A DNA stretch of 64,000 bases from the NCBI GenBank assembly GCA_943912755.1, contig CALTWF010000002.1, positions 1-64,000 on the forward strand, read 5' to 3'. The notes under the pieces are model-generated. The model did no database searches. It worked only from the letters and a program-made list of their open reading frames with translations, and was not told the origin of the DNA. Positions within the stretch are counted from its first letter, which is position 1, and each line of letters begins with the position of its first letter. Positions 43,836 to 51,649 of the stretch are shown here, piece after piece. The translations under genes and the position numbers were made by a program. This DNA is from an uncultured Pseudomonas sp. Its GTDB lineage: Bacteria; Pseudomonadota; Gammaproteobacteria; Pseudomonadales; Pseudomonadaceae.

Positions 43836-44936
43836 ATGTTGTTATCCCTCGAACCCCGTACCCAGCAGTCCCGCGCCATGCTCTTGCTGTCGCCGCTGCT
43901 CGCCGGCCTGCTGACCCTGCTCAGCGGGGCGATCCTGTTCAGCGCCCTGGGGCACGACCCGCTGCTGACCTTCCACACCCTGCTGATCGAGCCGGTCAGT
44001 GATTTCTATGGCGTCTCCGAGCTACTGCTCAAGGCCCTGCCGATCCTGCTCTGCGCCCTCGGCCTGGCGGTCGCCTACCAGGCGCGGATCTGGAATATCG
44101 GCGCCGAAGGCCAGTTGCTGATGGGCGCCCTGGCCGGCAGTGCCCTGGCCATCCAGATCATCGACTGGGACAGCCGCTGGGCGCTGCTCTGGGTGCTGCT
44201 CGCCGGCACCCTGGCCGGCGCGCTGTGGGGGGCGCTCGCGGCCTGGCTGCGCACGCACTTCAATGCCAATGAAATCCTCACCACCATCATGCTCAACTAC
44301 ATCGCCCTCAACCTGCTGCTGTTCTTCGTCCACGGCCCGCTCAAGGACCCGGACGGCTTCAGCTTCCCGCAGTCGGCGATGTTCGGCGATGCCAGCCGCC
44401 TGCCGGCGCTGTTCGAGGATGGCCGGGTGCATATCGGCCTGTACTTCGTCCTGCTCGCCCTGGTGGCGGTGTGGGTGCTGCTGCACAAGAGCTTCCTCGG
44501 CTTCCAGATCAAGGTGCTCGGCCTCGACCAGCGTGCCGCCGGCTTCGTCGGCTTTCGCGAGAAACGCCTGGTCTGGCTGGCCCTGCTGATCAGCGGCGGC
44601 CTGGCCGGGCTGGCCGGGGTCAGCGAGGTCAGCGGGCCGATCGGCCAGTTGGTGCCGCAGGTGTCGCCGGGCTATGGCTATGCAGCGATCACCGTGGCCT
44701 TCCTCGGCCGCCTCAACCCCCTCGGCATCCTCGTCGCCGGCCTGCTGATGGCTTTGCTCTACCTCGGTGGCGAGAACGCGCAGATGAGCCTCAACCTGCC
44801 GCAGTCCCTGACCGGGCTGTTCCAGGGAATGATGCTGTTCTACCTGCTCGCCTGCGACGTGCTGATCCTCTATCGGCCGCGCCTGAAACTGAACTGGCGC
44901 CGCCGCGCCGCCCTGGCCGAGCCGGCCAGCGCCTGA
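43836..44936 (+). CDS. BMP-type nucleoside ABC transporter permease 1
   Basis: A 366-residue inner-membrane permease with about nine helices, starting 12 bases after the ATPase stop. It has IWNIGAEGQLLMGALAGS and AWLRTHFNANEILTTIMLNYIALNLL, the hallmarks of YufP/BPD-type permease subunits. It pairs with the second permease to pass purine nucleosides or related compounds. Confidence 0.9.
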   Translation: MLLSLEPRTQQSRAMLLLSPLLAGLLTLLSGAILFSALGHDPLLTFHTLLIEPVSDFYGVSELLLKALPILLCALGLAVAYQARIWNIGAEGQLLMGALAGSALAIQIIDWDSRWALLWVLLAGTLAGALWGALAAWLRTHFNANEILTTIMLNYIALNLLLFFVHGPLKDPDGFSFPQSAMFGDASRLPALFEDGRVHIGLYFVLLALVAVWVLLHKSFLGFQIKVLGLDQRAAGFVGFREKRLVWLALLISGGLAGLAGVSEVSGPIGQLVPQVSPGYGYAAITVAFLGRLNPLGILVAGLLMALLYLGGENAQMSLNLPQSLTGLFQGMMLFYLLACDVLILYRPRLKLNWRRRAALAEPASA

Positions 44937-44993
44937 ACTCCCTGACTTTTCCGTTTACCCGCCGCCGCTGGCGCGCGGGCTGAGGCTTCGACT

Positions 44994-45920
44994 ATGGATC
45001 TCGATCTGCTGGGCAATATCCTCTACGCCATGGTGCGCTGCGGCACGCCGCTGCTGCTGGTCGCCCTCGGCGAACTGGTGTGCGAAAAGAGCGGCGTACT
45101 CAACCTCGGCCAGGAAGGCATGATGCTGTTCGGCGCGGTGATCGGCTTTATCGCCGCCTTCGCCACCGGCAACCTGTGGCTCGGCGTGCTGATGGCGTGC
45201 CTGGCCGGCATGTTGCTGTCGGCGCTGTTCGCCCTGGTGGCCCTGGGTTGCCAGGCCAACCAGGTGGCCACCGGGCTGGCCCTGACCATCTTCGGCGTCG
45301 GCCTGTCGTCCTTCGTTGGCGCGGCCTGGGTCGGCAAGCCACTGACCGGCTTCGAGCCGGTGGCAATCCCGCTGCTGTCCGACCTGCCGATCATCGGCCA
45401 CATGCTGTTCAACCAGGATGTGCTGGTCTACCTGTCCTTCGTTCTGTTCGTGGCAATCGCCTGGGTGCTGCTGAAAAGCCGCGCCGGCCTGGTGCTGCAG
45501 GCCGTCGGTGAAAACCCCGACGCCGCCAGTGCCATGGGCCTGCCGGTGCTGCGTGTGCGGACCCTGGCGGTGCTGTTCGGCGGTGCCATGGCCGGCCTGG
45601 CCGGGGGTTACCTGTCGCTGGCCTACACGCCGATGTGGGCGGAAAACATGACCGCCGGCCGCGGCTGGATCGCCCTGGCCCTGGTGGTGTTCGCCAGTTG
45701 GCGGGTGTTCCGCGTGCTGCTTGGCGCCTACCTGTTCGGCCTCGCCAGCATTCTGCACCTGGTGGCCCAGGGCATCGGCGTGAGCTTCCCGGCCAACCTG
45801 CTGGCGATGCTGCCCTATGTGGCGACCATCCTGGTGCTGGTGGTGCTGTCGCGGGATGCGATCAAGACCCGGCTGTATGCGCCGGTGTCGTTGGGGCAAC
45901 CCTGGAAAGTGGGGCGGTGA
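44994..45920 (+). CDS. BMP-type nucleoside ABC transporter permease 2
   Basis: A 308-residue permease of the YufQ type with about eight helices. It contains GELVCEKSGVLNLGQEGMML, the family signature, and GRGWIALALVVFASWRV. It follows the first permease by 57 bases. A REP pair separates it from the binding-protein gene. Confidence 0.9.
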   Translation: MDLDLLGNILYAMVRCGTPLLLVALGELVCEKSGVLNLGQEGMMLFGAVIGFIAAFATGNLWLGVLMACLAGMLLSALFALVALGCQANQVATGLALTIFGVGLSSFVGAAWVGKPLTGFEPVAIPLLSDLPIIGHMLFNQDVLVYLSFVLFVAIAWVLLKSRAGLVLQAVGENPDAASAMGLPVLRVRTLAVLFGGAMAGLAGGYLSLAYTPMWAENMTAGRGWIALALVVFASWRVFRVLLGAYLFGLASILHLVAQGIGVSFPANLLAMLPYVATILVLVVLSRDAIKTRLYAPVSLGQPWKVGR

Positions 45921-45924
45921 TGCT

Positions 45925-46013
45925 GATGGCCCTATCGCTGGCAAGCCCGCTCCCACAGTGTCCGAGGCGCTGCCGAATCTTGTGGGAGCTGGCTTGCCAG
46001 CGATGAGGCCATC
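45925..46013. repeat. REP pair, GCTGGC-type stem
   Basis: Two inverted copies of the CTGGCAAGCC..GCTCCCACA type element form a palindrome of 89 bases, between the second permease and the binding-protein gene. It probably ends or stabilises the upstream mRNA. Confidence 0.85.
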
Positions 46014-46111
46014 AGCAGCACCGCACTACTGAAGGGCACCCCACATCCTCAAATGCACCACCTCGGTTCCCCCAGGCCCCTGCAATCACCGAAACAGCAT
46101 TATTTGCCCAC

Positions 46112-46128
46112 ATGGTCAGCTTTTTGCA
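46112..46128 (+). promoter_or_regulatory. Putative sigma-54 promoter of the binding-protein gene
   Basis: ATGGTCAGCTTTTTGCA keeps the GG-N10-GC spacing and a T-rich spacer as at 42235. The -24 box (TGGTCA) is weaker than consensus. It ends 56 bases before the ATG at 46184. Confidence 0.45.
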
Positions 46129-46183
46129 GTAACAGAAACGCCCGACACGGCCATTAGAAAAGACCCACAGGAGCCCACCCCAG

Positions 46184-47266
46184 ATGCAACAGAAGAAAAG
46201 CAAAAACCTGCTGCGCACCCTGGCCGCCGCCATCGGCCTCAGCACCGCACTGTCCACCTCCGCCGCCGATCCGCTGAAGGTCGGCTTCGTCTACATCGGC
46301 CCGGTCGGCGACCACGGCTGGACTTACCAGCACGAGCAGGGCCGCCAGGCGCTGATCAAGCAGTTCGGCGACAAGGTCGACACCAGCTTCGTCGAGAACG
46401 TGCCGGAAGGCGCCGACGCCGAGCGGGTCATCCGCAACATGGCCAAGGGCGGCTACGACCTGGTGTTCGCCACCTCCTTCGGCTACATGAACCCCACCGC
46501 CAAGGTGGCCAAGCAGTTCCCCAAGGTCACCTTCGAACACGCCACCGGCTACAAGCAGGACAAGAACCTCGGCACCTACCTGGCTACCTCCTATGAAGGT
46601 CGCTACGTCGGCGGCTACCTCGCGGCGAAGATGACCAAGACCAAGAAGATCGGCTACGTCGCCTCCTTCCCGATCCCGGAAGTGCTGCGCGATATCAACG
46701 CCATCCAGCTGGCCCTGGACAAATACAACCCGGGCACCGAGATCAAGGTGGTGTGGGTCAACTCCTGGTTCGACCCGGGCAAGGAAGCCGATGCCGCCAA
46801 CGCCCTGATCGACCAGGGCGTCGACGTGCTGTTCCAGCACACCGACAGCCCGGCGCCGATCCAGACCGCCGAACGCCGTGGCGTCTACGCCGTGGGCTAC
46901 GCCTCGGACATGGCCCACTTCGGGCCCAAGGCCGTGCTGACCTCCATCGTCAACAACTGGGGCCCGCACTACATCAAGAGCACCCAGGCGGTCATGGACG
47001 GTACCTGGAAGTCCCAGGACTACTGGGGTGGCCTGGCCGAAGGCACCATCGAACTGCCGATCAGCGACCTGGTACCGGCCGACGTGAAAAGCGGCGCCGA
47101 ACAGATCATCGCCAGCATCAAGGACGGTTCGTTCCACCCGTTCACCGGCCCGATCATGGACCAGTCCGGCGCCGTCAAGATTGCTGAAGGCAAGGTCGCC
47201 AGCAACGCCGAACTGGCCGGCATGAACTACTACGTCAAAGGCATCACCGCGCAACTGCCGAAGTGA
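46184..47266 (+). CDS. BMP-family periplasmic nucleoside-binding protein
   Basis: A 360-residue secreted protein. The signal peptide (TLAAAIGLSTALSTSAA) ends without a lipobox Cys, so it is soluble rather than a lipoprotein. The mature part starts DPLKVGFVYIGPVGDHGWTY, with FATSFGYMNPTAKVAKQFP and YEGRYVGGYLAAKMTK as in the BMP/Med family. It delivers nucleosides or purines to the ABC transporter encoded upstream. It has its own promoter after the REP pair, allowing a higher level than the permease. Confidence 0.9.
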   Translation: MQQKKSKNLLRTLAAAIGLSTALSTSAADPLKVGFVYIGPVGDHGWTYQHEQGRQALIKQFGDKVDTSFVENVPEGADAERVIRNMAKGGYDLVFATSFGYMNPTAKVAKQFPKVTFEHATGYKQDKNLGTYLATSYEGRYVGGYLAAKMTKTKKIGYVASFPIPEVLRDINAIQLALDKYNPGTEIKVVWVNSWFDPGKEADAANALIDQGVDVLFQHTDSPAPIQTAERRGVYAVGYASDMAHFGPKAVLTSIVNNWGPHYIKSTQAVMDGTWKSQDYWGGLAEGTIELPISDLVPADVKSGAEQIIASIKDGSFHPFTGPIMDQSGAVKIAEGKVASNAELAGMNYYVKGITAQLPK

Positions 47267-47439
47267 TTGCCGGGCGGGAGCGCCGGTCGCTCCCTCCCGC
47301 TGATGTGCCGCCGTCCCTCATCAACGAGAACCGCGCACAAGGTCGGCCCCCGCCGATCTCTTCGCTGCCTGGGTACGAGAAGACTCGCAGCAACACGGAG
47401 CACGCAGCCCTGCGCGCTCCGTACTTCTTGGAGCCACTG

Positions 47440-48405
47440 ATGAACACCCTGCCGATCATCGACATCGCCCCGCTGTACCAGAACGACCCCGCCGCCCGCC
47501 ACGCCGTCGCCAGAGAGATCGACGCCGCCTGCCGCCAGTGGGGCTTCTACTACATCAAGGGGCATCCGATCGCGCCCTCCCGCATCGCCGAACTGAAAGC
47601 CATCGCCGAAGACTTCTTCGCCCGCCCGGCCGAGGAAAAGCTGCGCATCGATATCACCCAGAGCGCACACCATCGCGGCTATGGCGCCATCGCCACGGAA
47701 CAGCTCGACCCGAGCCGGCCGAGCGACCTCAAGGAAACCTTCGACATGGGCTTCCACATGAGCGCCGAGCACCCCGACGTGCTCGCGGAAAAACCGCTGC
47801 GCGGGCCCAACCGCCACCCGGATGTGCCGGGTTGGGAGGCCCTGCTGCAACAGCACTACGAAGACATGCACCAGCTTTCCCTGACCCTGCTGCGGGCCAT
47901 GGCCGAGGCCCTGGGCATCGAGGAGGATTTCTTCGACCAGCGTTTCGCCGAGCCGATCAGCGTGTTCCGCATGATCCACTACCCGCCGCGGCAGACCGCC
48001 AGCAGCGCCGACCAGCAAGGCGCCGGCGCGCATACCGACTACGGCTGCGTGACCCTGCTGTACCAGGACAACGCCGGCGGCCTGCAGGTGCAGAGCCTGG
48101 ATGGCGAATGGCTCGACGCACCGCCCATCGAGGGCACCTACGTGGTCAACATCGGCGACATGATGGCGCGCTGGAGCAACGACCGTTACAAGTCCACGCC
48201 GCACCGGGTGATCAGCCCGCTGGGGGTGGATCGCTACTCCATGCCGTTCTTCGCCGAGCCGCACCCGGACACCGAGATCGCCTGCCTGCCGAACTGCTCC
48301 GGCAGCGACAACCCGGCCAAATACCCGGCGGTGTCGTGCAGCGCCTACATGCTCTCGCGCTTCGCCGACACCTATGCCTACCGCCGCGAGGAGGCCAAGG
48401 CCTGA
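47440..48405 (+). CDS. Fe(II)-dependent dioxygenase, isopenicillin-N-synthase-like
   Basis: A 321-residue enzyme from ATG 47440 (GGAG 8 bases upstream). The 2-His-1-Asp iron triad is H198, D200 (GAHTDYG) and H255 (STPHRV). R265 in DRYSMPF binds the 2-oxoglutarate carboxylate. The N-terminal DIAPLYQNDPAARH and the loop RMIHYPPRQ are family features. It lies 173 bases after the nucleoside-binding protein on the same strand, so it may oxidise a purine, pyrimidine or linked compound. The substrate is unknown; a relation to xanthine-type oxidation is only a guess. Confidence 0.85.
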   Translation: MNTLPIIDIAPLYQNDPAARHAVAREIDAACRQWGFYYIKGHPIAPSRIAELKAIAEDFFARPAEEKLRIDITQSAHHRGYGAIATEQLDPSRPSDLKETFDMGFHMSAEHPDVLAEKPLRGPNRHPDVPGWEALLQQHYEDMHQLSLTLLRAMAEALGIEEDFFDQRFAEPISVFRMIHYPPRQTASSADQQGAGAHTDYGCVTLLYQDNAGGLQVQSLDGEWLDAPPIEGTYVVNIGDMMARWSNDRYKSTPHRVISPLGVDRYSMPFFAEPHPDTEIACLPNCSGSDNPAKYPAVSCSAYMLSRFADTYAYRREEAKA

Positions 48406-48450
48406 GCCCCGCGATGGCGCAATGACGCGCCATCCTGAAGCACCTTTGCC

Positions 48451-48494
48451 ACGCACGACGCCGCGCAACCCCACCGTTGCGCGGCGTCGTGCGT
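48451..48494. terminator. Perfect 19-bp hairpin after the dioxygenase gene
   Basis: A 19-base arm beginning ACGCACGACG and its exact reverse complement flank a 6-base loop (CCCACC). A TTTG follows. It is a very strong stem-loop about 45 bases after the stop codon and probably a terminator, although the T run is short. Confidence 0.6.
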
Positions 48495-48534
48495 TTGCAG
48501 GCCGCATAAACCGTGGAGAAGAAGAAAATATGAC

Positions 48535-48560
48535 AATTTCTGTCCGACAAGACAGGAATT
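48535..48560. promoter_or_regulatory. Near-perfect 10-bp inverted repeat at the tsx promoter
   Basis: AATTTCTGTC and GACAGGAATT, separated by 6 bases, pair at 9 of 10 positions. The right arm abuts the -24 box at 48560. It could be an operator for a local regulator. Confidence 0.45.
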
Positions 48561-48575
48561 GGCGCCGTTCTTGCT
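48559..48575 (+). promoter_or_regulatory. Putative sigma-54 promoter of the Tsx-like channel gene
   Basis: TTGGCGCCGTTCTTGCT gives TGGCGC, five bases, TTGC. It matches the consensus at 9 of 10 key positions with GG-N10-GC spacing, and lies about 69 bases before the ATG at 48644. Confidence 0.6.
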
Positions 48576-48643
48576 CCTGACATAAAGCCTGACCAACACG
48601 ACAGGTTCACCACTTGAAAAACACAAGAAATCAGGAGCTTTCG

Positions 48644-49435
48644 ATGACTCGCACCACCACTTCCATGCTGCTGGCGGGCGGCTTGCTGGCAACCGGTCAG
48701 GCCCTGGCCGGCGACCTTCTGCTGTGGCAGGACAACAGCCTCACCTACCTCAACGGCGTCGACTTCAAGATCGACCCACCCAAGCAGCAGACTGTCACTT
48801 TCGAGCACGCCAGCGGCTGGAGCTTCGGCGACCTGTTCGTCTTCGTCGACGGCATCAAGTACAACACCGAGGCCACCAACGGCGCCGGTGACGGCCACAG
48901 CTTCTACGGTGAAATCAGCCCGCGCCTGTCGTTCGGCAAGATCAGCGGCACCGATCTGTCGTTCGGCCCGATCAAGGACGTGCTGCTGGCGGCCACCTAC
49001 GAGTTCGGCGAAGACGATGTCGACGCCTACCTGATCGGCCCGGCGGTGGACCTGAACATCCCCGGCTTCGACTACTTCCAGCTCAACACCTACTTGCGCA
49101 CCCCGGACGGCAAGCGCGACGGCAAGAACGTCTGGCAGATCACCCCGGTGTGGAGCTACACCGTGCCGGTGGGCAACTCCAACCTGGTGATCGACGGCTT
49201 CATCGACTGGGTGGTGGACAACGACAAGAGCTACCACGCCAACTTCCACTTCAACCCGCAGGTCAAGTACGACCTGGCCAAGGCCATGGGCTGGGGCGAG
49301 AAGTTCTACGTCGGTGTGGAGTACGACTACTGGAGCGACAAGTACGGCATCAGCAACGACAGCTACCTGGGCAAGGAAGTCCTTGGTGGTACCGACCAGA
49401 GCGCGATCAGCCTGTTGGTGAAGGCGCATTTCTGA
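48644..49435 (+). CDS. tsx: Tsx-like nucleoside-specific outer-membrane channel
   Basis: A 263-residue barrel protein from ATG 48644 (AGGAG 7 bases upstream). The signal peptide (MLLAGGLLATGQALA) is followed by GDLLLWQDNSLTYLNG. Family stretches include FEHASGWSFGDLFVFVDG and FYGEISPRLSFGKISG, and the last strand ends LLVKAHF. Tsx channels pass nucleosides through the outer membrane. Its position downstream of a BMP-type nucleoside transporter and its own sigma-54-like promoter fit one uptake route. Confidence 0.9.
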   Translation: MTRTTTSMLLAGGLLATGQALAGDLLLWQDNSLTYLNGVDFKIDPPKQQTVTFEHASGWSFGDLFVFVDGIKYNTEATNGAGDGHSFYGEISPRLSFGKISGTDLSFGPIKDVLLAATYEFGEDDVDAYLIGPAVDLNIPGFDYFQLNTYLRTPDGKRDGKNVWQITPVWSYTVPVGNSNLVIDGFIDWVVDNDKSYHANFHFNPQVKYDLAKAMGWGEKFYVGVEYDYWSDKYGISNDSYLGKEVLGGTDQSAISLLVKAHF

Positions 49436-49475
49436 GGAGTCATGGCCAGCCCCGAATCCAGAGGCTGGTAAAGGT

Positions 49476-49553
49476 CCTTGTGGGAGCGGGTTCACCCGCG
49501 ATTGCGGTAGTGAATCCACCGACGTAATCGCGGGTGAACCCGCTCCCACAAGG
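49476..49553. repeat. REP pair, GCGGGT-type stem
   Basis: Two inverted copies, starting CCTTGTGGGAGCGGG, form a 78-base palindrome. They lie between the convergent tsx and nucleotidyltransferase genes. Confidence 0.85.
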
Positions 49554-49583
49554 TACGCAGCGCTCTTGAGGTCAATGTTGTCG

Positions 49584-50390
49584 CTAGACCGATGCCATTC
49601 CCACCCACTTGCGCAGAAATCCATCCAGCCGCCCCACATCCCCGGCCGCCGTCCTCGGCGCACTCCCCGTCTGCGCCCGCTCCAGCTCTGCCTCCAACAG
49701 CACCTGCAGCACCGGTCGCGGCAGACCTGACTGTGCCTCGCCAGAGCGCCGCTTGAGGCGCAGCAACTCGTCGATCTCGGCTCGCTGCGCCGGGTCATCC
49801 AGCATTGCCTCGAGCAAGGTCTCGAACACCATCGGCGGCCGCCCCAGTCCCTGGTCGATCCAGCGCACCGCACACAGCGGCCGCAGCGCATAGAAGTACT
49901 TCTTGTAGCGCACCTCATCACCCATGAGGTAACCGCGATAGTTCTTCTTCATCATCGCCAGGTAGTGCGCGCGCACCGCCGCCGGCGAGTAGAACGCCAC
50001 CGCCAGCTCACGCAAGCCGGCAACCGCTTCGGCGTCCTGTCGATACACCAGCGGCGAGTCGAGCCATTCGAGCAGCGTCGGGTTGGACTTGCGCACCAGT
50101 CGCAAGGCCTTGCGCAGCTCCCAGCCACACAGGTCGAGTTCGTCGGTCAGCGGACGTTCCAGTACATCCCGCGGCTCTTCCACGCGCAGGTACCACTCCG
50201 GCCGATGGACGTAGACAAAACGTACGTCATAGTCGCTGTCCGGCGAGGCAAAGCCCCAGGCACGGCTGCCCGACTCACAGGCAAACAGCACGGTGACCTG
50301 ATGTTCGCGCTCGATCCGCTGCAGCTCTTCAAGCACCCGCCCGCGCATGGCGGCGGGCAGTGGATGTCGTTCATCCGTGTTCATCATCAC
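49584..50390 (-). CDS. Nucleotidyltransferase-fold protein, third gene of the RNA-repair operon
   Basis: A 268-residue protein of the predicted pol-beta superfamily nucleotidyltransferases (COG3541). It carries the GSRAWGF motif and the acid pair in DSDYDVRF that binds metal, followed by a helical domain. The gene starts 10 bases after rtcB stops, on the same strand. This operon has it in the place of the RtcA cyclase of E. coli. It may add or transfer a nucleotide to RNA ends before ligation, which is inference. Context makes RNA-related activity more likely than antibiotic modification. Confidence 0.85.
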   Translation of the reverse strand: MMMNTDERHPLPAAMRGRVLEELQRIEREHQVTVLFACESGSRAWGFASPDSDYDVRFVYVHRPEWYLRVEEPRDVLERPLTDELDLCGWELRKALRLVRKSNPTLLEWLDSPLVYRQDAEAVAGLRELAVAFYSPAAVRAHYLAMMKKNYRGYLMGDEVRYKKYFYALRPLCAVRWIDQGLGRPPMVFETLLEAMLDDPAQRAEIDELLRLKRRSGEAQSGLPRPVLQVLLEAELERAQTGSAPRTAAGDVGRLDGFLRKWVGMASV

Positions 50391-50400
50391 CTCTCCTCCT

Positions 50401-51621
50401 TCACCCCTTCACACACACCACCTGACGCAACGTGTGCACCACTTCCACCAACGCCCTCTGCGCGCGCATCACCGCATCGATGTCCTTGTAGGCCATCGGG
50501 ATCTCGTCGATCACGTCCTTGTCCTTGCGGCATTCCACATGGGCGGTGGCTCGCTGCTGGTCTTCCACGGTGAACTGCTTCTTCGCCTCGGTCCGGCTCA
50601 TGACCCGGCCGGCGCCGTGGCTGCAGGAGCAGAACGACTCTTCGTTGCCCAGCCCGCGGACGATGAAGCTCTTCGCCCCCATCGACCCCGGGATGATGCC
50701 GAGCTGGCCCTTTTGCGCCGACACCGCGCCCTTGCGGGTGACCAGGATGTCTTCGCCGAAATGCCGCTCCTTATGCACATAGTTGTGGTGGCAGTTGACC
50801 GCTTCGAGGCTGGCCTCGAACGGCTTGCGGATCACCGTGCGGGTTGCCGCGATCACCGCCTGCATCATCAGTTCGCGGTTCTGCCGGGCGAAATCCTGGG
50901 CCCAGCCCACCGCCTCGACATAGTCGTCGTAGTGCCGGCTGCCTTCCTCGAAGTAGGCGAGCTTACGGTCCGGCAGATTGGCGATGTGCTGACGCATGTC
51001 GGCCTGGGCCAGTTCGATGAACAGGCTGCCGATGGCATTGCCGATGCCCCGCGAACCGCTGTGCAACATGAACCAGACCCGGTCCGCCTCGTCCAGGCAC
51101 ACCTCGACGAAGTGATTGCCGGTACCAAGGGTGCCGAGGTGCACACGGTTGTTAGTCTTCTCCAGCTTCGGGTACTTATCGGTGATTGCCTTGAAGCGCC
51201 CGGCCATCGATGCCCAGGCCTGGTCGGCCAGTGCCGGCACGTCCTGCCAGGCGCCACGGTCGTGACGGCCATGGGTCTTGCCATGGGGTACCGCTTTCTC
51301 GATGGCGCTGCGCAGGCCGAACAGGTTGTCCGGCAGGTCCGCCGCCACCAGCGAGGTGCGCGCGGCGAGCATGCCGCAGCCGATATCCACGCCGACCGCC
51401 GCCGGGATGATCGCGCCCTGGGTCGGGATCACGCTACCGATGGTCGAGCCCATGCCCAGGTGCACATCCGGCATCACTGCCAGGTGCTTGAAGATGAACG
51501 GCATGCGCGCCGTGTTCATCAACTGCTCGCGAGCGCCCGGGTCCAGCGGCACGCCTTCGATCCAGGCCTTGACCGGTTTGCCGTTGGCCACTTCCAGCAG
51601 CTTGAAACTCGTATCTTTCAT
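50401..51621 (-). CDS. rtcB: RNA-splicing ligase RtcB
   Basis: A 406-residue ligase that joins 2',3'-cyclic phosphate or 3'-phosphate ends to 5'-OH RNA with GTP and Mn2+. Visible motifs: PDVHLGMG at 51-58, the metal-binding DIGCGM at 79-84 (D79, C82), LGTGNHFVEV, HSGSRGIGNAIG and the guanylated H335 in SHGAGR. Length matches the family. It is second in the operon after the slipin gene, 28 bases from it. Confidence 0.98.
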   Translation of the reverse strand: MKDTSFKLLEVANGKPVKAWIEGVPLDPGAREQLMNTARMPFIFKHLAVMPDVHLGMGSTIGSVIPTQGAIIPAAVGVDIGCGMLAARTSLVAADLPDNLFGLRSAIEKAVPHGKTHGRHDRGAWQDVPALADQAWASMAGRFKAITDKYPKLEKTNNRVHLGTLGTGNHFVEVCLDEADRVWFMLHSGSRGIGNAIGSLFIELAQADMRQHIANLPDRKLAYFEEGSRHYDDYVEAVGWAQDFARQNRELMMQAVIAATRTVIRKPFEASLEAVNCHHNYVHKERHFGEDILVTRKGAVSAQKGQLGIIPGSMGAKSFIVRGLGNEESFCSCSHGAGRVMSRTEAKKQFTVEDQQRATAHVECRKDKDVIDEIPMAYKDIDAVMRAQRALVEVVHTLRQVVCVKG

Positions 51622-51649
51622 TGCCTTGTTCCTTGAGTGCGAAGCCGGC

